Source: Streptomyces aurantiogriseus | Lineage (GTDB): Bacteria; Actinomycetota; Actinomycetes; Streptomycetales; Streptomycetaceae | DNA length: 64,000 nt | Assembly (NCBI RefSeq): GCF_014649375.1 | Contig: NZ_BMSX01000032.1 | Location: 1-64,000, forward strand | Direction: 5' to 3' | In this document: positions 8,311 through 17,067 of the stretch, in pieces | Numbering within the stretch: the stretch's first letter is position 1 | Layout of the letters: each line of letters starts with the position of its first letter | Translations under genes and position numbers: made by a program | The notes under the pieces: model-generated | What the model saw: the letters and a program-made list of their open reading frames with translations, nothing else | Told to the model about the DNA's origin: nothing | The model's database searches: none

Positions 8311-9879
8311 ATGTTCCATCCCAGACGCACCCTGAGAGCCCTGCTGCTCCCGCTCACCGCGGGGCTCGCCCTCACCGCCCTGCCCGCGCAGACCGCCCAG
8401 GCGGCCTCCACGCTCACCAACGGCGGCTTCGAGAGCGACGGCACCGGCACCGCCACCCCGGCCGGCTGGTCGACGTACTCGGCGGCCGGGCAGAACTCCG
8501 CCTCCTTCACCGAGTCCGGTGGCCACGGCGGCAGTCACCGCCTCACCCACTGGTCGTCCTCCGCCTACAAGGTCGAGACGTACCAGTACCTCTCCGGGCT
8601 GACCAACGGCACCTACAAGCTCACCGCCTGGGTGCGCTCCGGCGGCGGCCAGAACTCCGCGTACCTCGCGCTGAAGAACTGCGGCAGCGCCGAGCAGCGC
8701 ACCGACATCCCGGTCTCCTCGAGCGGCTGGATCCGGATCGTCACCTCCGTCGCGGTGACGAACAACCAGTGCACCATCAGCATCAACTCCGACGCGAACG
8801 CCGGGAACTGGATCAACGTCGACGACCTGACCTTCACCTCGGGCTCGACGGGCCTGTCCATCAAGGGCTCCGACGTCTCCTCCCTCATCAAGAGCGAGGC
8901 CAAGGGCGGCGTCTACAAGAACAGCTCCGGCACGACCCAGGACGCGCTCGCCGTCCTCAAGAACGCCGGGCAGAACTACGCGCGGCTGAAGGTCTGGGTG
9001 AACCCCGCCGACGGCTACAACAACAAGACGCGTGTGCTGGCGGCGGCCAAGCGCATCAAGGCGCAGGGCATGAAGCTGCTGGTCGACTTCCACTACTCGG
9101 ACATATGGGCCGACCCGGGCGCGCAGAGCGTGCCGTCGACCTGGTCCGGGCACTCGTACAGCCAGCTGAAGACGGACGTCTACAACCACACCTACGACGT
9201 GCTCAACGCCCTCAAGGCACAGGGCACCACCGCCGACATGGTGCAGGTCGGCAACGAGACCAACGGCGGCATGCTGTGGCCGACGGGCTCCACCTCCAAC
9301 TGGTCGCAGCTCGCCGGACTGCTCAACTCCGGCTACGACGCCGTCAAGGCGGTCAACTCCGGTACGACCGTGGCGCTGCACCTCGCCAAGGGCGGTGATC
9401 TGTCCGGCACCCGCTGGTGGTTCGACAGCGCGGTCTCCAACGGCGTGAAGTTCGACGCCATCGGTCTGTCGTACTACGGCTACTGGCACGGCACGCTCGC
9501 CGAGTTCCAGACCACCCTCGACGACGCGGCCTCCCGCTACTCCAAGCCGGTGTTCGTCGCCGAGACGGCATACCCCTTCCGGCTGGACAGCGAGGACTCG
9601 CACGAGAACATCATCGACCTCTCGAGCGAGCTGGTGTCCGGCTACCCGGCCTCGACCACCGGCCAGACGCGGTGGATGAAGGACGTGGCGAGCATCGTCG
9701 AGGCCGTCCCGAACGGCCGCGGTCTCGGTGTCTTCTACTGGGAGTCCACCTGGACCGCCGTCACCGGCAACGGCTGGGACCCGACCGACGCCTCCTCCGG
9801 CAACGGCTGGGAGAACCAGGCCCTGTTCGGTTACGACGACCGGGCGCTGTCCTCGATGGCGTGGTTCAGTCACCGCTGA
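8311..9879 (+). CDS. Secreted GH53 arabinogalactan endo-beta-1,4-galactanase with carbohydrate-binding module
   Basis: A 522-residue protein with a signal peptide (about 1-31, cleavage near AQA-AS). A beta-sandwich module at about 33-178 (STLTNGGFESDG to NVDDLTFTSG) resembles galactan-binding CBM61-type domains. The GH53 barrel runs from about 182 to the end, starting LSIKGSDVSSL. The acid/base is in VGNETNGG (E316) and the nucleophile in VAETAYPF (E418). It would cut beta-1,4-galactan outside the cell and feed oligosaccharides to the neighbouring importer and GH42 enzyme. The start is set by the signal peptide; the longer frame to 8206 crosses the intergenic stem-loop. Confidence 0.92.
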   Translation: MFHPRRTLRALLLPLTAGLALTALPAQTAQAASTLTNGGFESDGTGTATPAGWSTYSAAGQNSASFTESGGHGGSHRLTHWSSSAYKVETYQYLSGLTNGTYKLTAWVRSGGGQNSAYLALKNCGSAEQRTDIPVSSSGWIRIVTSVAVTNNQCTISINSDANAGNWINVDDLTFTSGSTGLSIKGSDVSSLIKSEAKGGVYKNSSGTTQDALAVLKNAGQNYARLKVWVNPADGYNNKTRVLAAAKRIKAQGMKLLVDFHYSDIWADPGAQSVPSTWSGHSYSQLKTDVYNHTYDVLNALKAQGTTADMVQVGNETNGGMLWPTGSTSNWSQLAGLLNSGYDAVKAVNSGTTVALHLAKGGDLSGTRWWFDSAVSNGVKFDAIGLSYYGYWHGTLAEFQTTLDDAASRYSKPVFVAETAYPFRLDSEDSHENIIDLSSELVSGYPASTTGQTRWMKDVASIVEAVPNGRGLGVFYWESTWTAVTGNGWDPTDASSGNGWENQALFGYDDRALSSMAWFSHR

Positions 9880-9899
9880 CCCCGTGACCTCGTGACCGA

Positions 9900-9938
9900 G
9901 GGGCCCGGCCGCCTTCCCGCGGCCGGGCCCCTTCCCTT
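9900..9938 (+). terminator. Rho-independent terminator after GH53
   Basis: A 13-bp perfect stem (GGGGCCCGGCCGC, 9900-9912, with its complement 9919-9931) closes a CTTCCC loop and is followed by a pyrimidine/T run TTCCCTTT. Confidence 0.85.
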
Positions 9939-10090
9939 TGTTCCGGCGGCCGCGCCGAACTCCCCCGTGGCGCAAGGGTGTTCGGTCCCGGCCAACGGTG
10001 GCGGAGTCCGGGACACGGTGGCCTCCCCTGCGGAACAGTGGGAAGACGCGGGACGAGGGAGCCCCGACGAAAGGGACGGAGGGGGCGGCG

Positions 10091-10378
10091 ATGCTGAGGA
10101 CTCCTGTGAGCGAGCGGCGACTGGCCATCCTGGAGTGGCTGAAGGAGCCGGCCCGGCACTTCCCGCCGCAGCGGCACGGTGATCCCGTCGAGGACGGCGT
10201 CACCGCGGACGCCGTGGCGACGAAGCTGGGTGTGCGCCGACGGGTGGCGGAGACCCACCTCACTCTGCTCGCCGACCTCGGTCTGCTGCGCGCCAAGCGG
10301 ATCCGCCGCCGTACCTACTACCGGCGCGACGAGATGCGCATCGCCGAGGTGGCCCGGATGTTCGAGAAGGGATGGTAG
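10091..10378 (+). CDS. Small winged-helix (ArsR-like) DNA-binding protein
   Basis: A 95-residue basic protein with a helix-turn-helix (VTADAVATKLGVRRRVAETH) and a wing (LLRAKRIRRRTYYRRDE), resembling stand-alone ArsR/MarR winged helices. A GGACGGAGGGGGCGG ribosome site precedes the ATG, and the frame upstream to 9938 has no better start. No metal-binding cysteines are seen. Targets are unknown. Confidence 0.75.
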   Translation: MLRTPVSERRLAILEWLKEPARHFPPQRHGDPVEDGVTADAVATKLGVRRRVAETHLTLLADLGLLRAKRIRRRTYYRRDEMRIAEVARMFEKGW

Positions 10379-10489
10379 GGGACAGAGAGGTACTTTCCGG
10401 AAATCTGTGGCAAACGACCACGGGGATGACACATCGACGACATATCCGCTTGAAAAGATGGCTGTCTCCGACAGGAAGGGCAGCCCCCC

Positions 10490-11452
10490 ATGGACCGTCG
10501 CACGGCTCTTGTCCCCCTCCGGTACATCACGCTCCCCGACCACGGCCCCGAAGACGTCGTCGCCGACCCCCGCGGACGTGTCCTGACCGGGGTGTCGGAC
10601 GGGCGGATCCTGCGCATCGACGGCCTGGACGACCCGCCGGCGGCCCGCGTCGAGCGGGTCGGCGAGATCGGCGGACGCCCACTCGGCCTCGAACTCCTCC
10701 CGGACGGCGACCTGTTGGTGTGCGACGCCGACGGCGGGCTGCTGCGGCTCGACCCCGACGACGGCCGGGTGCGCGTCCTGGCCGAGTCGGCGGCGGGGGA
10801 GCGGCTGCGGTTCTGCAGCAACGTCGTCGCCCTGGACGACGGCACCATCTACTTCACCGTCTCCAGCCGGGTCCATCCCTTACGGGACTGGATCGGTGAC
10901 CTCGTCGAACACACCGGCACCGGACGCCTGCTGCGGCTCGCCCCCGGTGACCGCGCGCCCGAAGTCCTCCTGGAAGGGCTGCAGTTCGCCAACGGCCTCG
11001 CGCCGAGCGCCGACGGCTCGTTCCTGATCGTCGCCGAGACCGGCGCCCGCCGTCTCACCCGCTACCGGCTGACCGGAGAAAGGGCCGGACAGGCCGAGCC
11101 CTTCGTCGAGAACCTGCCGGGCTACCCGGACAACCTGTGGCGCGGCGCCCCCGACGGCCCGGTCTGGGTCGCGCTCGCCGGGCCCCGCGTCCCTCCGCTC
11201 GACCTCCTCCACCGCGCCGCCCCCGCCGTCCGCCGCCGCGCCGCCCGCCTCGCCCTGCACGCGCCCTTCCGCCCCTCCGGCACGACCGGAGTCCTCGCGG
11301 TCGACGACGAGGGCCACATCCTTCACCGCCTCACCCGCCGCCACTCCGGCTTCCGCATGGTCACCAGCGTCTGCGAGGCCCGCGGCCGGCTGGTCCTGGG
11401 CAGCCTGTGGGAACGCGGCATCGCGGTCTGCGAGGCACCCGAGAGCAAATGA
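10490..11452 (+). CDS. SMP-30/strictosidine-synthase-like beta-propeller hydrolase
   Basis: A 320-residue cytoplasmic protein of repeated propeller blades: VVADPRGRVLTGVSDGRILR, ANGLAPSADGSFLIVAETGA, then NLPGYPDNLWRGAPDGPVWVA, the usual late signature of the strictosidine-synthase-like group. Members hydrolyse lactones or related small substrates using a propeller-bound calcium; the substrate here is unknown. AGGAAGGG precedes the ATG. It stands alone between the small regulator and the fluoride-channel pair. Confidence 0.8.
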   Translation: MDRRTALVPLRYITLPDHGPEDVVADPRGRVLTGVSDGRILRIDGLDDPPAARVERVGEIGGRPLGLELLPDGDLLVCDADGGLLRLDPDDGRVRVLAESAAGERLRFCSNVVALDDGTIYFTVSSRVHPLRDWIGDLVEHTGTGRLLRLAPGDRAPEVLLEGLQFANGLAPSADGSFLIVAETGARRLTRYRLTGERAGQAEPFVENLPGYPDNLWRGAPDGPVWVALAGPRVPPLDLLHRAAPAVRRRAARLALHAPFRPSGTTGVLAVDDEGHILHRLTRRHSGFRMVTSVCEARGRLVLGSLWERGIAVCEAPESK

Positions 11453-11475
11453 GCGGGCGTTACCCTGTCGACCAG

Positions 11476-11503
11476 CCGTGACGCCCCGCCCGGCGGGTCA
11501 CGG
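11476..11503 (+). promoter_or_regulatory. Hairpin in the leader of the fluC pair
   Basis: CCGTGAC (11476-11482) pairs with GTCACGG (11497-11503) in the short leader. It does not show the conserved fluoride-riboswitch pseudoknot segments, so only a hairpin is claimed. Confidence 0.3.
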
Positions 11504-11527
11504 AGGGCCAGGCAGGAGACGTACGAC

Positions 11528-12031
11528 ATGACATTCCCGGAGCCCGGGAGGCGGCCCGGTGGCGTGGGGCAGTTCCCGGTGGTCGCCGTGGTCGCCCTCG
11601 GTGGCGGCCTCGGCGCCACCGCCCGCTACGCGGCCTCCCTGTGGTGGTCCGCGCAGCCCGGCGGTTTCCCCTGGACGACGTTCTGGGTCAACGTCGTCGG
11701 CTGCGCGGTCATCGGGCTGTTCCTGGTGCTGATCACCGAGACGCTGACCCCCCACCGCCTCGTCCGCCCCTTCTTCGGCACCGGCGTCCTCGGCGGCTTC
11801 ACCACCTTCTCGACCTACGCCGTCGACCTCCAGCAACTGTTCGACACGGGTCACCCGCGCACGGCCCTCGCCTACCTGGCCGCGACGCCGCTCGCGGCCC
11901 TCACGGCGGTGTGGCTGGCGGCCACGGCGACCCGACAGGTCGTGGCCGGGGTGAGGCTCACCGGCAGGTACGGCACACTCGAGGCGGACAATCCCGGTGT
12001 ACCGGACATGGAAGGTAAGAAGTCGTCGTGA
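11528..12031 (+). CDS. crcB: FluC/CrcB fluoride channel subunit 1
   Basis: A 167-residue membrane protein with four hydrophobic helices and the Fluc signatures GGLGATARY, FWVNVVGC and FGTGVLGGFTTFSTY (the phenylalanine/threonine-lined pore and central sodium site). A hydrophilic tail of about 30 residues extends past the fourth helix. GTG of the next gene overlaps its stop (GTGA). Paired homologues usually form an antiparallel heterodimer that expels cytoplasmic fluoride. Confidence 0.93.
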   Translation: MTFPEPGRRPGGVGQFPVVAVVALGGGLGATARYAASLWWSAQPGGFPWTTFWVNVVGCAVIGLFLVLITETLTPHRLVRPFFGTGVLGGFTTFSTYAVDLQQLFDTGHPRTALAYLAATPLAALTAVWLAATATRQVVAGVRLTGRYGTLEADNPGVPDMEGKKSS

Positions 12032-12393
12032 ACTGGGTGGTGATCGTCGCCGGCGGCATGATCGGCGCCCCGCTGCGCTATCTCACCGACCGTGCGGTGC
12101 AGGCGCGGCACGACTCGGTCCTCCCCTGGGGCACCTTCGTGGTCAACGTCGTCGGCTGTCTCGTCCTCGGTGTGCTGACCGGAGCCGCCTCCGTCGACCC
12201 CGACCTGCGGTTGTTCCTCGGGACCGGCCTCTGCGGGGCCCTGACCACGTACTCGACCTTCTCGTACGAGACCCTCCGGCTGACCGAGACCGGCGCGGGG
12301 CTGTACGCCCTCGCCAACGTCGTCGGGAGCGTGGCGGCGGGGCTCGGGGCGGCGTTCGCCGGGGTCGCCCTCGGCGAGGCCGTGTGGCCGTAG
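12028..12393 (+). CDS. crcB: FluC/CrcB fluoride channel subunit 2
   Basis: A 121-residue, four-helix paralogue of the preceding gene with GGMIGAPLRY, FVVNVVGC and GLCGALTTYSTFSYE. It starts at GTG within the upstream stop, so equimolar translationally coupled expression is expected, consistent with an antiparallel heterodimer. Confidence 0.93.
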   Translation: MNWVVIVAGGMIGAPLRYLTDRAVQARHDSVLPWGTFVVNVVGCLVLGVLTGAASVDPDLRLFLGTGLCGALTTYSTFSYETLRLTETGAGLYALANVVGSVAAGLGAAFAGVALGEAVWP

Positions 12394-12466
12394 ATGAGCC
12401 GGATCCGCACCCGCGCCTGGTAGGACTGTGCCCCGCACCGTCGACCCACCCGCAGAACTGGATCCC

Positions 12467-13303
12467 ATGAGCGCCATCTCCGTCGGCCAGGCCGTCGTCC
12501 TCGGAGCCGTCGAGGGAGTGACCGAGTTCCTCCCCGTCTCCTCCACCGGTCATCTGAAGATCACCGAGGGCCTGATGGGCATCCCGGTCGACGACGACGC
12601 GGTCGTGGGGTTCTCGGCCGTCATCCAGGTCGGGGCGATCGCCGCGGTGCTCGTGTACTTCCGCAAGGACATCGTGCGGATCGTCTCCGCCTGGTTCCGT
12701 GGCCTCGGGAACAAGGACGAGCGCCACCACCACGACTACCGGTTCGCCTGGTGGGTGATCTGCGCGACGATTCCGATCGTCGCCGTCGGCCTGGCCGCCA
12801 AACCGCTCATCGAGGGGCCGCTGGCCTCCCTCTGGGTGGTCGCGGGCTCCCTGATCGCCGGCAGCGGGGTGATGTGGGCCGCGGACCGGATCGGGCGGCA
12901 CAAGCGCGGTGAGGACGACACCTCGTTCAAGGACGCGATGCTGGTCGGCAGCTCCCAGATCCTCGCGCTGCTCTTCCCCGGCTTCTCCCGCTCCGGCGCC
13001 ACCATGTCCACCGCGCTCATGCTCGACCTGGACCGCGTCGCCGCCACCCGCCTGTCCTTCTTCCTCGGCATCCCGGCCCTGACCGGCGCCGGCCTCTACG
13101 AACTAAAGGACGCCCTCGGCACGGGCGCGGGCGCGGCCCCCCTGGTCGTCGGCACGGTCGTGTCCTTCGTGGTCGCCTACGCCTCCATCGCCTGGCTGCT
13201 GAAGTTCGTCGCCAAGCACTCCTTCAACGCCTTCGTGGTCTACCGGATCGTCGTCGGCCTGCTGCTGTTCGGGCTGCTAGGCGCCGGCGTCCTCGACAGC
13301 TGA
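12467..13303 (+). CDS. uppP: Undecaprenyl-diphosphatase UppP (BacA)
   Basis: A 278-residue polytopic enzyme that recycles undecaprenyl pyrophosphate to the phosphate carrier for peptidoglycan synthesis. It has the catalytic EGVTEFLPVSSTGH motif (residues 16-29) and the second PGFSRSG motif, with about eight membrane helices. MSAISVGQ at 12467 is the family N-terminus; the frame back to 12428 lacks conservation. A strong terminator follows. Extra copies often give bacitracin tolerance. Confidence 0.95.
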   Translation: MSAISVGQAVVLGAVEGVTEFLPVSSTGHLKITEGLMGIPVDDDAVVGFSAVIQVGAIAAVLVYFRKDIVRIVSAWFRGLGNKDERHHHDYRFAWWVICATIPIVAVGLAAKPLIEGPLASLWVVAGSLIAGSGVMWAADRIGRHKRGEDDTSFKDAMLVGSSQILALLFPGFSRSGATMSTALMLDLDRVAATRLSFFLGIPALTGAGLYELKDALGTGAGAAPLVVGTVVSFVVAYASIAWLLKFVAKHSFNAFVVYRIVVGLLLFGLLGAGVLDS

Positions 13304-13313
13304 TCACCGAACC

Positions 13314-13357
13314 GGGCGGGAAGTCTGCTTTCAGACGTCCCGCCCGCTGTATTTTTC
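13314..13357 (+). terminator. Rho-independent terminator after uppP
   Basis: GGGCGGGA (13314-13321) pairs with TCCCGCCC (13338-13345); an inner GTCTG/CAGAC stem closes CTTT. The tract GCTGTATTTTTCC follows. Confidence 0.9.
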
Positions 13358-13369
13358 CTTTCAGCTCCC

Positions 13370-13375
13370 TTGACA
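13370..13375 (+). promoter_or_regulatory. -35-like TTGACA upstream of the GntR gene
   Basis: A consensus TTGACA lies 32 bp before the GTG start, and GAACAT (13394-13399, spacer 18) is the best -10. Transcription would begin at or near the start codon, giving a leaderless or near-leaderless message. Confidence 0.4.
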
Positions 13376-13406
13376 CCACCCACACGTCACACGGAACATC
13401 TCTCCC

Positions 13407-14138
13407 GTGAACCTGTCAGACAGCCAGACAGGTGGTCCGGCACCCCGTCGCGTCAGCGCGATGGAAGCGGTGCTCGCCCACCTCCGCGGTGCCATCGAAC
13501 GCGGCGAGTACGCCATCGGCGACAAGCTCCCCTCCGAGGCGGAGCTCTGCCGCACCCTCGAGGTCTCCCGGCCCGTCCTGCGGGAGGCCCTGCGCGCCCT
13601 GCAGACCATGGGCCTGACGGTCGCCAAGACCGGCAAGGGCACCTTCGTGATCGCGAACGCCGTCGAGGACCCCACCTTCGGCGACTACGCGGCCAGCGAC
13701 CTGCTGGAAGTGCGCCGCCACGTCGAGATCCCGGTCGCCGGGTACGCGGCCGTGCGCCGCACCCCGGAGAACCTGGACCACCTGGCCCACCTCCTGGACC
13801 GGATGGAGCGGGAGACGGACACCACCGCGTGGGTCGCGATGGACACCCTCTTCCACCTGGCCGTCGCCGAGGCCGCCCAGAACCCGGTCTTCCGCCGGGT
13901 CATCGAGGAGATCCGTGACGCACTGGCGCGTCAGTCGGCCTTCCTCAACGAGCTGGGCGGCCGGCGCGAGCAGTCCAACCGCGAGCACCGGGCCATCGTC
14001 GAGGCGCTGATCGACGGTTCCGAACACGACGCCGTGGAGGCCATGAGCCACCACCTCGACCGCGTCGAGACGACCCTCACCGACATCGTGCGCTCCCCGC
14101 GCACGGACACTCCCCTGGAAGGCGGAACCGAGGCGTGA
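13407..14138 (+). CDS. FadR-subfamily GntR regulator of the asparagine/aspartate genes
   Basis: A 243-residue protein with a GntR winged helix (IGDKLPSEAELCRTLEVSRP, then VLREALRALQTMGLTVAKTG) and a helical FCD effector domain whose metal/carboxylate-binding residues are visible as D-x-x-FH (MDTLFHLAV) and H (NREHRAIVEAL). It starts at GTG. Its stop region overlaps the permease start by 4 nt, so it heads the ansP-asparaginase operon. The inducer is probably an amino or dicarboxylic acid such as aspartate (inference). Confidence 0.88.
   Translation: MNLSDSQTGGPAPRRVSAMEAVLAHLRGAIERGEYAIGDKLPSEAELCRTLEVSRPVLREALRALQTMGLTVAKTGKGTFVIANAVEDPTFGDYAASDLLEVRRHVEIPVAGYAAVRRTPENLDHLAHLLDRMERETDTTAWVAMDTLFHLAVAEAAQNPVFRRVIEEIRDALARQSAFLNELGGRREQSNREHRAIVEALIDGSEHDAVEAMSHHLDRVETTLTDIVRSPRTDTPLEGGTEA
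13411..13433. promoter_or_regulatory. Candidate autoregulatory operator of the GntR gene
   Basis: ACCTGTC and GACAGGT form perfect 7-bp arms around a 9-bp centre, beginning at the second codon. A site just inside the coding region and downstream of a near-leaderless promoter would suit autorepression. The assignment to this regulator is inference. Confidence 0.4.
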
Positions 14139-15574
14139 GCGAGCAGCACCTCAAAGACGAGACGCGCCCCTCGTCCCGTCACGTCGACGCCGGAGACGCG
14201 GGCTACAGCAAGTCCCTGAAGTCCCGGCACGTCAACATGATCGCCATCGGCGGGGCCATCGGCACCGGCCTCTTCCTCGGCGCCGGCGGCCGCCTGGCCG
14301 ACGCCGGCCCCTCCCTCTTCATCGCCTACGCGGTCTGCGGAGTCTTCGCCTTCCTCGTCGTGCGCGCCCTCGGCGAACTCGTCCTGTACCGCCCGTCCTC
14401 CGGCGCCTTCGTGTCATACGCACGGGAGTTCATGGGCGAGAAGGGCGCCTACACCGCGGGCTGGATGTACTTCCTCAACTGGGCCACCACCGGCATCGCC
14501 GACATCACCGCGGTCGCCACCTACACCCACTACTGGGGCATGTTCTCCGACATACCCCAGTGGGTGATCGCGCTCATCGCCCTGGCCGTGGTCCTCGCCG
14601 TGAACCTGATCTCGGTGAAGATCTTCGGCGAACTCGAGTTCTGGTTCGCCATCGTCAAGGTCGGCGCGCTCGTGATCTTCATGTGCATCGGCATCTTTCT
14701 GCTGGTCACCCAGCACCAGGTCGACGGCACCACCCCCGGCCCGTCCCTGATCACCGACAACGGCGGCGTCTTCCCCAACGGCCTGCTGCCCATGCTGCTG
14801 ATCGTCCAGGGCGTCGTCTTCGCCTACGCCTCCGTCGAGCTGGTCGGTGTCGCCGCCGGCGAGACCGAGAACCCCGAGAAGATCATGCCGAAGGCGATCA
14901 ACTCGATCATGTGGCGCGTGGGCCTGTTCTACGTCGGCTCGGTGGTCCTGCTGTCGATGCTGCTGCCGTGGTCCTCGTACAAGGCGGGGGAGAGCCCCTT
15001 CGTCACCGTGCTCTCCAACATCGGCGTCCCGGCGGCGGGCGGGATCATGAACCTCGTCGTCCTCACCGCGGCGATGTCCTCGCTCAACTCCGGCCTGTAC
15101 TCCACCGGCCGCATCCTGCGCTCCATGGCGGTGAACGGCTCCGCCCCCCAGTTCACCGCGAAGATGAGCCGCAGCCAGGTCCCGTACGGCGGCATTCTGC
15201 TCACCAGCGGTATGTGTGTCCTCGGCGTGGGCCTCAACTTCGTCGTCCCCGCCGAGGCGTTCGAGATCGTCCTGAACTTCGCGGCGATCGGCATCCTCGC
15301 GACCTGGGGCATGATCATGATCTGTCACCTGCTCTTCTGGCAGAAGACCCAGAAGGGCGACCTGAGCCGCCCGGGCTACCAGCTCCCGGGCTCCCCCTGG
15401 ACCGAACTCGTGACGCTGGCCTTCCTCGCCTCCGTCCTGGTCCTCATGTACGCCGACGGCGGCGCCGGACGCACCACCGTGCTGTGCCTGCCGCTGATCG
15501 TCGGAGCGCTCGTCGCGGGCTGGTACGCCATCCGCGGCCGCCTCGCGCGCACCACATCCAAGGCCGACGCGTGA
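14135..15574 (+). CDS. ansP: L-asparagine permease (AAT family)
   Basis: A 479-residue amino-acid transporter with twelve predicted helices. The unwound TM1 motif is IAIGGAIGTGLFLGAG, TM3 reads LGELVLYRPSSGAF, and VFAYASVELVGVAAGET follows, typical of AnsP/GabP-type proton symporters. The asparaginase gene immediately downstream (GTGA overlap) supports asparagine as cargo. The start codon lies within the GntR stop region. Confidence 0.9.
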   Translation: MSEQHLKDETRPSSRHVDAGDAGYSKSLKSRHVNMIAIGGAIGTGLFLGAGGRLADAGPSLFIAYAVCGVFAFLVVRALGELVLYRPSSGAFVSYAREFMGEKGAYTAGWMYFLNWATTGIADITAVATYTHYWGMFSDIPQWVIALIALAVVLAVNLISVKIFGELEFWFAIVKVGALVIFMCIGIFLLVTQHQVDGTTPGPSLITDNGGVFPNGLLPMLLIVQGVVFAYASVELVGVAAGETENPEKIMPKAINSIMWRVGLFYVGSVVLLSMLLPWSSYKAGESPFVTVLSNIGVPAAGGIMNLVVLTAAMSSLNSGLYSTGRILRSMAVNGSAPQFTAKMSRSQVPYGGILLTSGMCVLGVGLNFVVPAEAFEIVLNFAAIGILATWGMIMICHLLFWQKTQKGDLSRPGYQLPGSPWTELVTLAFLASVLVLMYADGGAGRTTVLCLPLIVGALVAGWYAIRGRLARTTSKADA

Positions 15575-16635
15575 CCCCGGCGCCGGCCCACGACAACCCA
15601 CCAGTGATCCAGGCAGTGATGTACAGCAGTTCCCTCGCCGAAGCCCCCGCCATCCGCGAACCCCTCCACGTACCCGTCGCCCACCTCGTCCGCGGCGGGG
15701 TGATCGAGGGCACCCACTACGGCTCCGTCGTCGTGCTCGGCGCGGGCGGCGAGGTCGACTTCCAGCTCGGTGACATCGAGGTCGCCTTCTACCCGCGCTC
15801 GGCGCTCAAGCCCGTCCAGGCCACCGCCATGGTGCGGGCCGGGCTGCCGCTCGACGGCGAGCTGCTCTCGCTCGCCGCCGCCAGCCACTCCGGCGAGGAA
15901 CGCCACCTCGCCGGCACCCGGCGGATCCTCGAGCTGGCCGGCGTCACCGAGGACGACCTGCGCAACGTGCCGGACCTGCCGTTCGACCCGGTCGTACGCG
16001 ACGCGTGGGTCAGGGAGGGCCGCCTGCCCTCCCGCCTCGCGCAGAACTGCTCCGGCAAGCACGCGGCGATGCTGTACACCTGCAAGCTCAACGGCTGGTC
16101 CCTCGACGGCTACCTCGACCCGGAGCACCCGCTCCAGCAGGCGATCGCCGAGATCGTCGAGGACCTCACCGGGCAGCGGATCGCACAGGTCACCGTCGAC
16201 GGGTGCGGCGCCCCTCTCTTCTCGGTCTCCCTGCACGGCCTCGCCCGTGCCACGGCCCGCATCACCACGGCGGCCCCGGGCACGCCGGAGGCCCGGGTCG
16301 CGGACGCCATGCGCGACCACGCCGAGATGGCCTCCGGCTCCGGCCGGGACGTCGCCGCCCTGATGCGGGCCGTGCCCGGACTGCTCGCCAAGGACGGCTT
16401 CGAGGGCGTCGAGGTCGCCGCGCTCCCGGACGGCCGCGCGATCGCCGTCAAGATCGCCGACGGCGCCAACCGGGCCCGCGTCCCGGTCGCCGCAGCCGCC
16501 CTCGCCCGCACCGGCGTCGCCCCCGCCCTCCTCACCGAGTTCGCGGGCGAGCCCCTCCTCGGCGGCGGCGAACCGGTCGGCAGCATCCGCCCGGCACGGT
16601 CCCTGGACCCGGTGCCCCTGCCGGCCTGCGCGTGA
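15571..16635 (+). CDS. Rhizobial-type (class 3) L-asparaginase
   Basis: A 354-residue enzyme of the Asparaginase_II family (Rhizobium etli ReAV type), unrelated to the classical EcAI/EcAII amidohydrolases. Expected active-site pieces are present: the Ser-x-x-Lys tandem in PRSALKPVQ (S77/K80), CSGKH (C160, K163) and VDGCG (D210, C212), which with K163/C160 match the zinc/substrate site of ReAV. It converts asparagine to aspartate plus ammonia. It starts at GTG overlapping the ansP stop; there is no signal peptide. Confidence 0.88.
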   Translation: MTPAPAHDNPPVIQAVMYSSSLAEAPAIREPLHVPVAHLVRGGVIEGTHYGSVVVLGAGGEVDFQLGDIEVAFYPRSALKPVQATAMVRAGLPLDGELLSLAAASHSGEERHLAGTRRILELAGVTEDDLRNVPDLPFDPVVRDAWVREGRLPSRLAQNCSGKHAAMLYTCKLNGWSLDGYLDPEHPLQQAIAEIVEDLTGQRIAQVTVDGCGAPLFSVSLHGLARATARITTAAPGTPEARVADAMRDHAEMASGSGRDVAALMRAVPGLLAKDGFEGVEVAALPDGRAIAVKIADGANRARVPVAAAALARTGVAPALLTEFAGEPLLGGGEPVGSIRPARSLDPVPLPACA

Positions 16636-16800
16636 TGCCTCCGGCGGTTGCGGGGTGACACGGCGCGTGTCGATCGTGGTCCGGCCGGTGTCACGGCCGA
16701 CGGCTGGAGCCATCACGGGCCGACCCGGCTCCGGCCGTCCGGGCCGCTGGATCGCCGTGGGCCGGGGGCGGCAGCCTGCGTGTGACGCCTCCGGTGGTCG
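16625..16800 (+). repeat. Two imperfect 26-bp direct repeats, 150 bp apart
   Basis: Copies at 16625-16650 and 16775-16800 share 22 of 26 positions (CCTGCGyGTGAyGCCTCCGG core). All four differences are C/T transitions. The first copy includes the end of the asparaginase gene. Similarity continues weakly (GG-CCGGCCGG), suggesting an old local duplication. Confidence 0.55.
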
Positions 16801-17067
16801 GCGAGGTCGGACGGTGCGAGTCGGCGGTGGCCGGCCGGCACCTCATGGCTCCGGCCGCCGCCAGTGCCGTGCACCGCGGTGGGCTGTGTCACCCGGCCCC
16901 CGCCGGTGCGGGGCCGGACCTGAACCGCCGTCCCGGTCACCCGCCGGGCCGGTGTCCGGTCGGCTCGGGCGGGCGTCACCTCGTACCGCCCGAGCCGGCC
17001 ACCGTCCCGACAGCTCCCCTTCCCTCCTCCCACCCTCACCCTCGCCCCAGAAAGAGGCCGCACCCTC
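16636..17067. other. 432-bp GC-rich intergenic region before aspA
   Basis: Very GC-rich, with no convincing open frame or clear promoter. It holds the second 26-bp repeat copy and many GGCCGG/CCGGCC dyads able to form local hairpins. An AAGAGG ribosome site for aspA lies at its right end. Whether aspA is cotranscribed with ansP-asparaginase cannot be told. Confidence 0.6.

Noticed and set aside
8260..10296. A 678-residue minus-strand frame
   Set aside because: It is antisense to the GH53 galactanase and the following gene, with no family motif.
11453..11527. Fluoride riboswitch before the fluC pair
   Set aside because: The conserved fluoride-aptamer blocks and pseudoknot partners are not seen; only a simple hairpin is present.
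14560..15570. Long extension of the asparaginase frame upstream
   Set aside because: It lies inside ansP in a different frame and is Arg/His/Pro-rich; the true start is the GTG at 15571.
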